The notes beneath the pieces were generated by a model, which saw nothing but the letters and a program-made list of their open reading frames with translations, was not told where the DNA came from and ran no database searches. Of a stretch of DNA of 64,000 bases, positions 27,712 to 37,041 are shown in pieces. Numbering within the stretch: position 1 is the stretch's first letter; each line of letters begins with the position of its first letter. This DNA comes from Clostridium rhizosphaerae (lineage in GTDB: Bacteria > Bacillota > Clostridia > Clostridiales > Clostridiaceae): positions 124,001-188,000 of the forward strand of contig NZ_JAESWC010000002.1 of assembly GCF_016765585.1 (NCBI RefSeq), in the 5' to 3' direction. Made by a program: the position numbers and the translations under genes.

Positions 27712-28761
27712 CTATAAATTATTAATTTCCTTTAATAATTCTTCAACCAAATTTTCCTCTTTTACTTTTTTTATGATCTCTCCCTTTTTAAATATTAGAC
27801 CTTCACCATTGCCACCTGCTATTCCTATATCTGCTTCTCTAGCCTCTCCAGGACCATTTACAGCACAACCCATAACTGCTATTTTTATCTTTTTATCTAA
27901 TTTGGATACTTTTTCTTCTACTTCCTTAGCAATCTTTATAAGATCTATTTGAGTTCTTCCGCAGGTTGGGCATGATATAAATTCTACACCTGAATCTAAT
28001 AGTCCAATAGACTTTAAAATTTCCTTTCCTACTTTAACTTCTTCAACAGGGTCTCCAGTGAGAGAAACTCTTATAGTATCACCTATGCCCTCGCATAATA
28101 ATGTTCCGATTCCAACGCTGGATTTAATTGTGCCTCTCCAAATAGTCCCCGATTCAGTAACACCAACATGTAAAGGATATTCAACCTTTTTTGATATTAA
28201 TCTGTAACTGTCTATCATTTGAAGAACATTAGATGATTTTATTGATATGGCAATATCATAGAAATTTAAGTCTTCTAATATATTAACGTGTTTCAAAGCA
28301 CTTTCTACTAATGCTTCAGGGCATACATTACCATACTTACTTAATATATCTTTTTCAACTGATCCTGAGTTTACACCAATTCTTATAGGAATATTTTTTT
28401 CTTTCGCTGCTTCTGCCACAGCCTTTACTCTTTCCTTAGTTCCAATATTTCCTGGATTTATCCTTAATGCTGATACACCGCTTTTTATTGCACTTAAAGC
28501 CAATCTGTAATCAAAATGAATATCAGCTACGACAGGAATATGTACCTGCTTTATAATTTTTTCTAAAGCTTCACTTGCTTCAATATCAGGAACTGCACAA
28601 CGAATTATATCACATCCAGCTTCTTCAAGAGCAATAATTTGAGAAACAGTTGCTGATATATTTCTTGTATCAGTATTAGTCATAGACTGAATAGTTATTG
28701 GAGAATCACCGCCAACATATATATTACCAAGTTTTATTTTTTTAGTGTTACGTCTATCCAT
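27712..28761 (-). CDS. ispG: 4-hydroxy-3-methylbut-2-enyl diphosphate synthase
   Basis: 349 residues, the bacterial single-barrel length. The iron-sulfur ligands are in SCPTCGRTQ and MGCAVNGPGEAREADIG, and the TIM-barrel start carries IQSMTNTDTR. It reduces MEcPP to HMBPP in the MEP isoprenoid pathway. It is the last gene of dxr-rseP-ispG, so two MEP enzymes share a unit. AGGAG stands 8 bases before the ATG. Confidence 0.97.
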   Translation of the reverse strand: MDRRNTKKIKLGNIYVGGDSPITIQSMTNTDTRNISATVSQIIALEEAGCDIIRCAVPDIEASEALEKIIKQVHIPVVADIHFDYRLALSAIKSGVSALRINPGNIGTKERVKAVAEAAKEKNIPIRIGVNSGSVEKDILSKYGNVCPEALVESALKHVNILEDLNFYDIAISIKSSNVLQMIDSYRLISKKVEYPLHVGVTESGTIWRGTIKSSVGIGTLLCEGIGDTIRVSLTGDPVEEVKVGKEILKSIGLLDSGVEFISCPTCGRTQIDLIKIAKEVEEKVSKLDKKIKIAVMGCAVNGPGEAREADIGIAGGNGEGLIFKKGEIIKKVKEENLVEELLKEINNL

Positions 28762-28781
28762 TTTGTTATCTCCTAATTATA

Positions 28782-29801
28782 TTAAAGTTTTATCGGATAT
28801 AAAATATCCTTTACTACTACAATTACCATTAATGTCATAAGAATAGCAAATCCTATGTAATTGACTATTCCGATCTTGTTGTCATCAATTTTCTTACGTG
28901 TAATGATTTCAAATAATAGTAGGAAAATCCATCCTCCATCAAGAGCGGGGAAAGGAATTATGTTAAATATGGCTAATTGAACACTCAGATATGCTGCAAA
29001 TGCCATAAGTGGAATTAACCCCTGTTCAGCAGCCTTAGTTGATACCTTAATGATGGTAATAGGTCCACCTATATCATTTGAAGATACTTTACCTTTAACT
29101 AAGGTTTTTAAGACATCAAAGGTTTGTTTTATAATTGTATTCGTTTGAGTAAACCCATAGGATACGGATTTTGAAAAACCAGGCTTTTCAAGAACAACCG
29201 GATAGATTCCAATAATATATCTATTTTCCTTTGTATCCTTTACAGGAGTAATATTTAATGTTTTGTTTTCAGCATCTCTTAATAAAGTAATATTCAAATT
29301 ACCGCCATTTGCCATATATACCTGTGTAAAGAAATCATCCCAAGTGCTGATTTTTTTATTGTTAACTTTAATAATTTTATCGCCCTTTTGAATACCTGCT
29401 TCATAGGCTGGTAAATTATTTTCCACCTTATCAACCACAGGAATTTGAAATCCTCTCACTGACCCTATTACTGTAAAAAGCAAAATTGCCAATACAAAGT
29501 TCATAATTGGTCCTGCAGCAATTATACTTAATTTTTGGGGCGCTGATTTGGAAGAAAATGATCTTGAATCTAAAACTTGTTCTTCCTCACCCAGCATTTT
29601 AACATAACCGCCTATAGGAAACGCCTTAATAAGGTATTCTGTTTCTTTCCCTTTAACACCAAAAAGTTTTGGTCCCATTCCAATAGAGAATTCTTCAACT
29701 TTAACCCCATTCAGTTTGGCTAAAATAAAATGACCAAATTCATGAACTATAATCAACACACTGAATGCTAACAGCCCACCTAATAAATAAATAATGCTCA
29801 T
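28782..29801 (-). CDS. rseP: RseP/RasP site-2 membrane metalloprotease
   Basis: 339 residues. The zinc motif HEFGH (H20, E21, H24) is in the first membrane helix, a PDZ domain covers about 120-190, and the second zinc-site motif is NIIPFPALDGG. It cleaves transmembrane segments of anti-sigma factors, division proteins and signal peptides. It lies between dxr and ispG, the common bacterial order. AAGGAGG precedes the ATG by 7 bases. Confidence 0.95.
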   Translation of the reverse strand: MSIIYLLGGLLAFSVLIIVHEFGHFILAKLNGVKVEEFSIGMGPKLFGVKGKETEYLIKAFPIGGYVKMLGEEEQVLDSRSFSSKSAPQKLSIIAAGPIMNFVLAILLFTVIGSVRGFQIPVVDKVENNLPAYEAGIQKGDKIIKVNNKKISTWDDFFTQVYMANGGNLNITLLRDAENKTLNITPVKDTKENRYIIGIYPVVLEKPGFSKSVSYGFTQTNTIIKQTFDVLKTLVKGKVSSNDIGGPITIIKVSTKAAEQGLIPLMAFAAYLSVQLAIFNIIPFPALDGGWIFLLLFEIITRKKIDDNKIGIVNYIGFAILMTLMVIVVVKDILYPIKL

Positions 29802-29813
29802 AAAAACTCCTCC

Positions 29814-30971
29814 TTAATCCCCATATTTATTATAAACATATTTCCTAACTTTATTGTCTGTTTCTAATATATCATTAATTGTGAAATTATTAGAATAAGA
29901 AAATATATTCATGCACTCCTCAATAATATCTCCAATTTTAAGAAAACTTACTTTATTATTTAAAAATAAATCAACAGCCACTTCGTTAGCTCCGTTTAAA
30001 ATAGTTGGCAGTGTACCGCCGATTTCTCCTGCTTCATATGCTAGTTTTAAACATTTAAAGGTAGATATATCTGGATTTTCAAAAGTTAATGATTTAATTT
30101 TGCAAAAATCTAAATACTCTACAACACTATTTTGTCTGTTTGGATAATTTATTGCATATTGTATCGGTAACTTCATATCAGTTGCCGCCATTTGGGCCAT
30201 AACGCTCCCATCAATGTACTCCACCATAGAATGGATTACACTTTCAGGATGTACTACTACATCAATATCTGAGTAATTCATATTAAAAAGCCAATGAGCT
30301 TCAATCACCTCCAACCCTTTATTCATAAGTGTAGCTGAATCAATAGTTATTTTTTTACCCATAGTCCATTTTGGGTGTGCCAATGCATCTTTAAGTGTTA
30401 TAGATTTTAATTCTTCGGAGGTTTTTCCTCTAAATGGTCCACCAGATGCTGTCAGTATTATTTTTTTAACTTCCGAATGCTTATTTCCTTGAAGGCATTG
30501 AAATATTGCTCCATGTTCTGAGTCTACAGGTAGAATTTTTACGTTATGTTTTTGAGCTTCAGCTTTAACTAATTTACCTCCTACTACTAAAGTTTCTTTA
30601 TTAGCTAATGCAATATCTTTTCCAGCTTTTATAGCATTGATTGTAGGAACAAGACCAATCATTCCGACAATTGAAGTAACAACTATATTAACAACTGGAA
30701 GGGTAGCTACTTTATTAAGTCCATCTATCCCATAGGAAACTTCTATACAAATATTATTTTTAGAGCAAAAATCCTTAACCCTTTGATATGTAGTTTCATC
30801 TGTAATTGCCACATGCTCAGGATTAAACTCATTAATTATGTTTATGATTTCACTGTAACTTTTATTTGCAGAAAAACCTAACAATTTAAAACTATTATTA
30901 GAATTTCTTAAAACTTCTAAAGTTTGGGTTCCTATTGAGCCTGTTGCACCTAAAATGCTTATATATTTCAA
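29814..30971 (-). CDS. dxr: 1-deoxy-D-xylulose 5-phosphate reductoisomerase
   Basis: 385 residues. NADPH-binding GATGSIGTQTLEV is at the N-terminus, the metal and substrate residues are in LPVDSEHGAI, and the flexible loop region carries MNKGLEVIEAHWLF. It makes MEP from DXP. The start codon is TTG, 7 bases after AGGAGG. It is separated from cdsA by a long hairpin (31091-31142), so it probably starts a new unit. Confidence 0.96.
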   Translation of the reverse strand: MKYISILGATGSIGTQTLEVLRNSNNSFKLLGFSANKSYSEIINIINEFNPEHVAITDETTYQRVKDFCSKNNICIEVSYGIDGLNKVATLPVVNIVVTSIVGMIGLVPTINAIKAGKDIALANKETLVVGGKLVKAEAQKHNVKILPVDSEHGAIFQCLQGNKHSEVKKIILTASGGPFRGKTSEELKSITLKDALAHPKWTMGKKITIDSATLMNKGLEVIEAHWLFNMNYSDIDVVVHPESVIHSMVEYIDGSVMAQMAATDMKLPIQYAINYPNRQNSVVEYLDFCKIKSLTFENPDISTFKCLKLAYEAGEIGGTLPTILNGANEVAVDLFLNNKVSFLKIGDIIEECMNIFSYSNNFTINDILETDNKVRKYVYNKYGD

Positions 30972-31090
30972 TTTCTTTTCCTCCTAGTAATTAACGTTTT
31001 ACCTATCGAAGATATATTTTATTATATACAAAATAATATAGCATATAAATAATTAATACTGAAAATAAAAATATAATTAAAAATAAATTA

Positions 31091-31142
31091 AGCAGTTATA
31101 TTTATCACATATTATAATTTTACATGATAAATATAAACTGCT
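31091..31142 (-). terminator. Long hairpin between cdsA and dxr, probable terminator
   Basis: AGCAGTTATATTTATCA (31091-31107) pairs with 31125-31142 with a single bulged A, loop of 17; the minus strand continues TAATTTATTTTTAATT. The rest of the 200-bp gap is AT-rich; TTTATA-17-TATAAT-like elements before dxr are possible but weak. Confidence 0.65.
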
Positions 31143-31170
31143 CAAATTATATAATACAAACTAATAAATA

Positions 31171-31968
31171 CTATAATTTTAAAAATATAGTCAAATAATA
31201 GTATACTATTACTGCTGAAAACAATATGCTGTCAAACCTATCTAATATTCCGCCGTGTCCAGGAATTAAATTGCTGTAATCTTTCACGCCTGCAACTCTT
31301 TTAATCGAGGAAGCTACTAAATCTCCAAATTGGCCAAATATACCGCATAAAACCCCTATTAATATAAAATGATAAAGAGGGATGTTAATTCCGTATCTAT
31401 TAAGTATATAGCCAAATATCAAGCATCCTAATGAACTTCCAAGCATACCGCCAATTGAACCCTCAATAGTTTTTTTAGGACTGACTTTGGGACATAGTTT
31501 GTTTTTTCCCAAATATCTTCCTGCATAATATGCTGTAGTATCGCATAGCCATGAAGATATGAATATTAGCCATAATAAGTAGTTTCCATATTGTTTCATA
31601 TCAACTAATACTATGAAGCTGAAAAAAACTGAAACATATATGAAGCCTAAGACTGTAACAGCAACATCTATAAAATTATATTTTATATTTATTACTGGTA
31701 TACATAACAAAATAAAAACTAAAAATATTATTAATAGTAATATATTTTGATAGTTAATATTTTTATTTATTAGTATATAATATATGACGCACAATAAGTA
31801 CGCTATGTATTCCATTGGATTAATATTTTTTTGCTTTGAAACCTTAAAATATTCATACATTCCTGCTAAAGACATTAACATAATTATATATTTTAAATAA
31901 ATTCCGCCTAAAAATAAAAAAATCAAAAATGGTGATATTAATAATGCACCTAAATATCTTTTATTCAT
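31171..31968 (-). CDS. cdsA: Phosphatidate cytidylyltransferase
   Basis: 265 residues with about eight membrane helices. The CTP-transferase signature near the C-terminus includes VKDYSNLIPGHGGILDRFD and the upstream SPKKTIEGSIGG motif. It makes CDP-diacylglycerol, the substrate of PgsA encoded elsewhere in this window. GAGGTG precedes the ATG by 5 bases; 9 bp separate it from uppS. Confidence 0.95.
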   Translation of the reverse strand: MNKRYLGALLISPFLIFLFLGGIYLKYIIMLMSLAGMYEYFKVSKQKNINPMEYIAYLLCVIYYILINKNINYQNILLLIIFLVFILLCIPVINIKYNFIDVAVTVLGFIYVSVFFSFIVLVDMKQYGNYLLWLIFISSWLCDTTAYYAGRYLGKNKLCPKVSPKKTIEGSIGGMLGSSLGCLIFGYILNRYGINIPLYHFILIGVLCGIFGQFGDLVASSIKRVAGVKDYSNLIPGHGGILDRFDSILFSAVIVYYYLTIFLKL

Positions 31969-31977
31969 AATACACCT

Positions 31978-32742
31978 CTACTTTACTCCGCCAAATCTTC
32001 GGTCTCTTTTCTGGAAATCTAATATAGCTTTATGCAAGTGTTCTTTTTTAAAATCAGGCCATTTTATATCAGATATCCAAAATTCAGAGTAAGCGCTTTG
32101 CCATAATAAAAAATTGCTTATTCTTTGTTCGCCGCTCGGTCTTATAATAATATCAGGATCCGGCATCCCTTTAGTATATAAATAACTTGAGATTGTGTCT
32201 TCGGTTATATCTTCCTCTTTTAGTCTGCTAAATTTTAAGTCTGTATACATCTTTTTAAAAGCCGTTGTTATTTCATCTCTTCCACCATAGTTAAGAGCTA
32301 GATTTAAAATTAAACCTGTATTTAATTTTGTTTTTTCATAGGCTGTCATTAACTCGGCTCGGCATATTTGAGGAAGTTTTGATATATCACCAATTGAACT
32401 TATTACTACATTGTTTGAATTCAACTCTTCAAATTCATTTCTTAAGTATTCAACTAACAATTTCATTAGTGTAGATACTTCCTCAGAAGGTCTTCCCCAA
32501 TTTTCTGTTGAAAATGCATATAACGTTAAATATTTAACTCCAAGATTATTACATTCTTTAACGATATCACGTATAGTTTCTACTCCTGCTCTGTGGCCCA
32601 TAGTTCTTGGAAGGTTTCTTTCTCTTGCCCATCTTCCATTACCATCCATGATAATCGCAATATGCTTAGGTATTTTATCCATATCTATATTATCATTATC
32701 TGAATCAGTAATCTTTTTTGTTGATTTAAAGAATTTAAACAC
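31978..32742 (-). CDS. uppS: Undecaprenyl diphosphate synthase
   Basis: 254 residues. The catalytic Asp and Trp lie in IIMDGNGRWARERNLPR, followed by GHRAGVETIRDIV, LTLYAFSTENWGRP and the C-terminal RPSGEQRISNFLLWQSAYSE. It makes the C55 lipid carrier for wall synthesis. The start is GTG, 7 bases after GGAGAG. It lies downstream of the frr terminator; I see no clear promoter in the 92-bp gap, so read-through is possible. Confidence 0.95.
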   Translation of the reverse strand: MFKFFKSTKKITDSDNDNIDMDKIPKHIAIIMDGNGRWARERNLPRTMGHRAGVETIRDIVKECNNLGVKYLTLYAFSTENWGRPSEEVSTLMKLLVEYLRNEFEELNSNNVVISSIGDISKLPQICRAELMTAYEKTKLNTGLILNLALNYGGRDEITTAFKKMYTDLKFSRLKEEDITEDTISSYLYTKGMPDPDIIIRPSGEQRISNFLLWQSAYSEFWISDIKWPDFKKEHLHKAILDFQKRDRRFGGVK

Positions 32743-32794
32743 AACAAATCTCTCCGTTTCTACAAATTTGCCTATTTATTTTTAGCCATTTAAT

Positions 32795-32840
32795 TAATGT
32801 GTATAAATAGAACCTGCGATAACGCAGGTTCTATTTATAC
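32795..32840 (-). terminator. Terminator of pyrH-frr, overlapping the frr stop codon
   Basis: A perfect 18-base inverted repeat: 32801-32818 with 32823-32840, loop ATAA. The GC-rich core is ACCTGCG/CGCAGGT. The frr stop codon (32835-32837) is inside one arm. Confidence 0.8.
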
Positions 32841-33392
32841 AGACATAATTTCTTTTTCTTTTGCGTCTATTATTTTATCTATTTCTTTTACAAAATTATC
32901 AGTTATCTTTTGAATATCTTCTTCTGATTTTTTTAAATCATCTTCTGAAATTTCATTGTTTTTCTTTAATGATTTTATTTTATCGTTGCTTTCTCTTCTT
33001 ATAGATCTTACAGCGACTTTAGCCTCTTCACCAGTTTTTTTAACTGTCTTAACTAAGTTTCTTCTAGTTTCCTCAGTAAGTTCTGGAACAATAAGTCTAA
33101 TAACCGAACCGTCATTTGACGGATTTAATCCTAAGTCAGATTTAAGTATAGCTTTTTCAATGGCTTTAAGTGTACTCTTTTCCCAAGGCTGAATTAGTAT
33201 TATCCTTGGTTCTGGTGCAGATACATTAGCTACTTGGTTTATTGATGCCATACTTCCATAGTATTCTACTTCAATTCTGTCCAACATTGTAGGATTTGCT
33301 CTTCCTGCTTTCATAGAAGCTAATTCATTTTTTAAAACAGAAACAGTCTTGTTCATTTTTTCGTTTGTATTATGAGTTATGTCTTTAATCAT
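32835..33392 (-). CDS. frr: Ribosome recycling factor
   Basis: 185 residues, full length. The hallmark segments KNELASMKAGRANPTMLDRIEVEYYG and the basic KTGEEAKVAVRSIRRE helix are present. With EF-G it splits post-termination ribosomes. It lies 14 bp after pyrH, preceded by AAGGAGG. Confidence 0.97.
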   Translation of the reverse strand: MIKDITHNTNEKMNKTVSVLKNELASMKAGRANPTMLDRIEVEYYGSMASINQVANVSAPEPRIILIQPWEKSTLKAIEKAILKSDLGLNPSNDGSVIRLIVPELTEETRRNLVKTVKKTGEEAKVAVRSIRRESNDKIKSLKKNNEISEDDLKKSEEDIQKITDNFVKEIDKIIDAKEKEIMSV

Positions 33393-33406
33393 AGAATTGC
33401 CTCCTT

Positions 33407-34117
33407 CTATTTTGAAACTAAGGTTCCGATTTCATCACCTAATACAACTCTCTTGATATTTCCAGGTGCGTCTAGTCCAAATACTAGTATAGGAATATTA
33501 TTATCCATACATAGAGAAGTAGCAGTTGAATCCATAACTTGTAAACCTTGTTCTAAAACTTGTATATATGTAAGTTTATTATATTTCTTAGCATCCGAAT
33601 ATTTATTAGGATCTTTATCATAAACACCATCTACTTTTTTAGCAAGCAGTATAGCATCAGCTTCTATTTCAGCTGCTCTTAAAGCAGCTGTTGTATCTGT
33701 AGAGAAATATGGATTACCAGTTCCAGCTGCAAAAATTACAACTCTTCCTTTTTCTAGGTGTCTCATTGCCCTTCTTCTAATAAAAGGTTCTGCGACTTCA
33801 CGCATCTCTATTGCTGTTTGTACTCTTGTATTAACACCTATATTTTCTAAGGAATCCTGTAGTGCAAGAGCATTTATACAGGTTGCAAGCATGCCCATAT
33901 AATCAGCTGTTGTTCTATCCATACCTTCTCCAGAGCGTCCTCTCCAGATATTTCCTCCACCTACTACAGCGCCTATTTCAATGCCCATATCCGAGATTTC
34001 TTTGATTTCTTCTGCAATTCTTTGGGCAACATTAAAATCAATACCAAATCCATTTGGCCCTGCAAGAGCTTCACCTGATAATTTAAGCATAATTCTTTTG
34101 TACTTTGCTGTTTTCAT
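33407..34117 (-). CDS. pyrH: Uridylate kinase
   Basis: 236 residues of the amino-acid-kinase fold. N-terminal [12 protein letters not shown], the [10 protein letters not shown] loop and [16 protein letters not shown] are seen. It phosphorylates UMP to UDP and is regulated by GTP/UTP. It follows the tsf terminator and precedes frr, the standard order rpsB-tsf-pyrH-frr. GGAGG lies 10 bases before the ATG. Confidence 0.97.
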   Translation of the reverse strand: MKTAKYKRIMLKLSGEALAGPNGFGIDFNVAQRIAEEIKEISDMGIEIGAVVGGGNIWRGRSGEGMDRTTADYMGMLATCINALALQDSLENIGVNTRVQTAIEMREVAEPFIRRRAMRHLEKGRVVIFAAGTGNPYFSTDTTAALRAAEIEADAILLAKKVDGVYDKDPNKYSDAKKYNKLTYIQVLEQGLQVMDSTATSLCMDNNIPILVFGLDAPGNIKRVVLGDEIGTLVSK

Positions 34118-34184
34118 ATATATTATACCTCCAAATTAGCAATAATTACATAGTATAATAGAAAAATGTAAATTTTATAATTAT

Positions 34185-34216
34185 CTTAAAAAAAGAGAAC
34201 ACAAGATGTTCTCTTT
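34185..34216 (-). terminator. Terminator of rpsB-tsf
   Basis: AAAGAGAACA (34192-34201) with TGTTCTCTTT (34207-34216), 5-base loop, followed on the minus strand by a T-run. Confidence 0.88.
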
Positions 34217-34222
34217 CAATAA

Positions 34223-35143
34223 TTATCCCTGTTGCATTTGTTTACGAACTTCTTCAGCAAAGTTTTCTTCTTTCTTTTCAATACCTTCGCCTTTTTCAAA
34301 TCTTACAAATCTAGTAACAGTTATAGGTGCACCAATTTCTTTTGATTTTTCTTGTAAATACTTAGTTATTGTTAAATCAGAATTTCTAATCCAAACTTGC
34401 TCTAACAAGCAATTTTCTTTATAGTACTTTTGGATTCTTCCTTCAACCATTTTTTCTGCTATATGCTCAGGTTTTCCTTCATTCATAGCTTGAACTTTAT
34501 ATATTTCTCTTTCTTTAGCAAGTGTATCATTATCAACTTGATCCCTGCTTAGGAATAATGGATTTGCAGCAGCAACTTGCATAGCAACATCCTTAGCAAC
34601 AGTTGCTACTTCATCGCTCTCTTTTTCACAGGCTACTTCAACTAATACACCTATTCTTCCGCCGCCATGAATATAACTATGTACCACACCTTTATCAATT
34701 GAGAATCTGTTAAATCTTCTTACTGCCATATTTTCACCTAATTTTGCGATTAAAGCAGTAACAGCATCCTTAATTGAAATATTATTATCAGCTATGTATT
34801 TTTCTTCTATTAATTCATCTATAGTTTTAGCATTAGTAGAAGCAACTTGTTTTGCTATATTTTTACTTAATGAAGCAAATTCTTCATTAGCTGAAACGAA
34901 ATCAGTCTCGCAGTTTATTTCAACTATTGATCCAGACTTTTTATCATCACTAATATAAGTTTCAACCAATCCTTCGGAAGCAACTCTTCCTGCCTTTTTT
35001 GCAGCAGCAGCTAATCCTCTTTCTCTTAAAATTTCAACTGCTTTTTCTAAATCGCCGTTAGATTCATTTAATGCTTTTTTGCATTCCATCATGCCAGCGC
35101 CAGTTCTTTCTCTTAATTCTTTAACCATCTGTGCGGTAATCAT
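34223..35143 (-). CDS. tsf: Elongation factor Ts
   Basis: 306 residues. The N-terminal UBA-like domain reads [18 protein letters not shown] and the core has [11 protein letters not shown]. It exchanges nucleotide on EF-Tu. AGGAGG precedes the ATG by 8 bases. The gap to rpsB carries two interleaved inverted repeats (35161-35208). The C-terminal 40 residues ([10 protein letters not shown] end) are lysine and glutamate rich. Confidence 0.97.
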   Translation of the reverse strand: MITAQMVKELRERTGAGMMECKKALNESNGDLEKAVEILRERGLAAAAKKAGRVASEGLVETYISDDKKSGSIVEINCETDFVSANEEFASLSKNIAKQVASTNAKTIDELIEEKYIADNNISIKDAVTALIAKLGENMAVRRFNRFSIDKGVVHSYIHGGGRIGVLVEVACEKESDEVATVAKDVAMQVAAANPLFLSRDQVDNDTLAKEREIYKVQAMNEGKPEHIAEKMVEGRIQKYYKENCLLEQVWIRNSDLTITKYLQEKSKEIGAPITVTRFVRFEKGEGIEKKEENFAEEVRKQMQQG

Positions 35144-35160
35144 TTATAATTCCTCCTATA

Positions 35161-35208
35161 AAAAGTTAATTTAAAAGGTAAATGAAATTAACTTTTCACC
35201 TACCTTTT
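35161..35208 (-). promoter_or_regulatory. Interleaved stems between rpsB and tsf
   Basis: AAAAGTTAATTT (35161-35172) pairs with AAATTAACTTTT (35185-35196), while AAAAGGTA (35173-35180) pairs with TACCTTTT (35201-35208). The second pair starts in the loop of the first, so the RNA can either switch or form an H-type pseudoknot about 5-10 nt before the tsf ribosome binding site. Confidence 0.5.
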
Positions 35209-35226
35209 TTATTACTTATAATAAAA

Positions 35227-35928
35227 TTACTCAGCTAATTGTTCGCCTTGTCTTCCTTCAATTATAGCATCTGCTATCTTTGCAGTTATAAGTTTAACAG
35301 CTCTTATAGCATCATCATTACCAGGTATTACATAATCAACCTCATCTGGATCACAGTTAGTATCAACAATAGAAACTACTGGTATACCAAGTATTTTAGC
35401 TTCTGAGATTGCATTTTTTTCTTTTCTTGGGTCAACAACAAATAAAGCTCCGATATTGTTGCTGTCCATGTTTCTAATTCCGCCTAGATTTTTTTCTAGT
35501 TTTTCTCTTTCAGCTTTTAATTTTATAACTTCTTTCTTAGGAAGAACTTCAAATGTTCCGTCCTCTTCCATTTTATTCAACTCTTCTAATCTTCTTATTC
35601 TTGCTTTTATTGTTCTAAAGTTAGTTAGCATTCCGCCTAACCATCTATTGTTTACAAAGTGCATTCCACTTCTAACAGCTTCCTCTTGGATAGCTTCTTG
35701 AGCTTGTTTCTTTGTACCAACGAATAAAACATCTTTTCCTTCTGCTGATACACTCTTAACAAATTCATATGCATCTTCTATTTTCTTTACAGTTTTCTGA
35801 AGATCGATAATATAGATACCGTTTCTTTCTGTAAAGATATATGGAGCCATCTTAGGGTTCCATCTTCTTGTTTGATGTCCAAAATGAACACCTGCTTCTA
35901 ATAATTGTTTCATTGATATAACTGACAT
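35227..35928 (-). CDS. rpsB: 30S ribosomal protein S2
   Basis: 233 residues. [22 protein letters not shown], split by its conserved HFGH, and [10 protein letters not shown] are diagnostic. S2 binds at the back of the 30S subunit. The gene has a strong promoter and a folded leader (35954-36009). GGAGG precedes the ATG by about 8 bases. Confidence 0.98.
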   Translation of the reverse strand: MSVISMKQLLEAGVHFGHQTRRWNPKMAPYIFTERNGIYIIDLQKTVKKIEDAYEFVKSVSAEGKDVLFVGTKKQAQEAIQEEAVRSGMHFVNNRWLGGMLTNFRTIKARIRRLEELNKMEEDGTFEVLPKKEVIKLKAEREKLEKNLGGIRNMDSNNIGALFVVDPRKEKNAISEAKILGIPVVSIVDTNCDPDEVDYVIPGNDDAIRAVKLITAKIADAIIEGRQGEQLAE

Positions 35929-35953
35929 TTTTCTACCTCCTAGGTTTTTCCTC

Positions 35954-36009
35954 CACTATCGTCATACTTATGAACTACCCAAGGGCACCAATTCATAAGT
36001 TTGATAGTG
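35954..36009 (-). promoter_or_regulatory. Structured leader of rpsB (candidate S2 autoregulatory element)
   Basis: CACTATC (35954-35960) pairs with GATAGTG (36003-36009), and inside it ACTTATGAA (35966-35974) pairs perfectly with TTCATAAGT (35992-36000). The apical loop contains CCC and GGG runs. Two nested perfect stems in a ribosomal protein leader support autoregulation by S2; the ligand is inferred. Confidence 0.65.
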
Positions 36010-36029
36010 TGTGTATTTTCTACTTATGT

Positions 36030-36058
36030 AGTATAACATAAGCTTTTATGCTGTTCAA
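36030..36058 (-). promoter_or_regulatory. Sigma-A promoter of rpsB
   Basis: TTGAAC (36053-36058), 17 bp, TATACT (36030-36035) on the minus strand, just past the codY stop codon. Confidence 0.7.
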
Positions 36059-36062
36059 CATT

Positions 36063-36839
36063 TTATTTTATTTTTTTTAATTCGTCAAGAAGTTTATCAT
36101 TTAATATTTTTATATGAGTTCCCTTCATTCCTAAAGATCTTGATTCTATAACGCCTGCACTTTCAAATTTTCTTAAAGCATTAACAATAACCGATCTAGT
36201 AATACCAACTTTATCAGCTATCTTTGAAGCAACTAAAAGTCCCTCGCTACCTTCGAGTTCATTAAATATATGTTCTACAGCTTCCAATTCAGAATATGAA
36301 AGAGTACCAATTGCTAATTGAACTACAGCTTTCTTTCTTGCTTCATCTTCTATTTGTTCACTTTTTGATCTTAATATTTCAAGTCCAATAATAGTAGCAC
36401 TATATTCAGATAAAACTAAATCATCATCATTAAACTGATTATCGAATCTAGCAATTAAAAGTGTACCTAAACGCTCTCTGTTACCGTTTATTGGTACTAT
36501 AGTGGAAAGTTTGCTTTGTATTTTACATTCCATTTCCTGTTCGAATGTACATAGCCCATCATTCTCTATATTTGATAGTGTTTCATGAACGTTCAATAAC
36601 TTATTATTATAACTTTCAGGAAATCTCATTTCAGTGATTATTTTGCTTTTTACAACATCACACTCAAAGTCTGCAGATAAATTATAGCCAAGTATTTTAC
36701 CTTTTCTGCTAATTATATAAACATTACATGATAGAACATCACTTAATAATTTACAAATGTCATCAAATACAACTGGCTCGGTTCCTGACTTTTGCAAAAT
36801 TTTATTTAGCATACGGGTTTTATTTAATAAAGATGCCAT
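36063..36839 (-). CDS. codY: GTP- and branched-chain-amino-acid-responsive repressor CodY
   Basis: 258 residues, the normal length. An N-terminal GAF domain (about 1-150, ligand site for Ile/Val) is followed by a winged helix with [20 protein letters not shown] (about 205-225). It represses nutrient-limitation genes. AGGAGG precedes the ATG. It lies between topA and rpsB and has candidate promoters of its own in the 200-bp gap upstream. Confidence 0.96.
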   Translation of the reverse strand: MASLLNKTRMLNKILQKSGTEPVVFDDICKLLSDVLSCNVYIISRKGKILGYNLSADFECDVVKSKIITEMRFPESYNNKLLNVHETLSNIENDGLCTFEQEMECKIQSKLSTIVPINGNRERLGTLLIARFDNQFNDDDLVLSEYSATIIGLEILRSKSEQIEDEARKKAVVQLAIGTLSYSELEAVEHIFNELEGSEGLLVASKIADKVGITRSVIVNALRKFESAGVIESRSLGMKGTHIKILNDKLLDELKKIK

Positions 36840-36864
36840 TTAAATTCCTCCTACGTTTCTCATA

Positions 36865-36894
36865 ATATTAATTACATGATATTTTTTATGTCAA
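36865..36894 (-). promoter_or_regulatory. Proximal promoter of codY
   Basis: TTGACA (36889-36894), 18 bp, TAATAT (36865-36870) on the minus strand. Confidence 0.6.
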
Positions 36895-36938
36895 TAGCAC
36901 TAAAGGAAATAATTTCTATAAAAGCTTTATTAATTAAG

Positions 36939-36953
36939 ACTTTTTGAAAAATT
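36939..36953. promoter_or_regulatory. Possible CodY box upstream of codY
   Basis: The minus strand reads AATTTTTCAAAAAGT, 11 of 15 matches to AATTTTCWGAAAATT. It lies between two promoter candidates. In AT-rich DNA such a match can be chance. Confidence 0.25.
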
Positions 36954-36979
36954 TTGAATTGGATTCTTTTTCCCAAACA

Positions 36980-37008
36980 ATAATATCACAAGGTCTCTTA
37001 TAATTCAA
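36980..37008 (-). promoter_or_regulatory. Distal promoter of codY
   Basis: TTGAAT (37003-37008), 17 bp, TATTAT (36980-36985) on the minus strand, about 140 bp before codY. Confidence 0.5.
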
Positions 37009-37041
37009 CATATTTTTTATTAAGTTCGACAATATTTTGCA

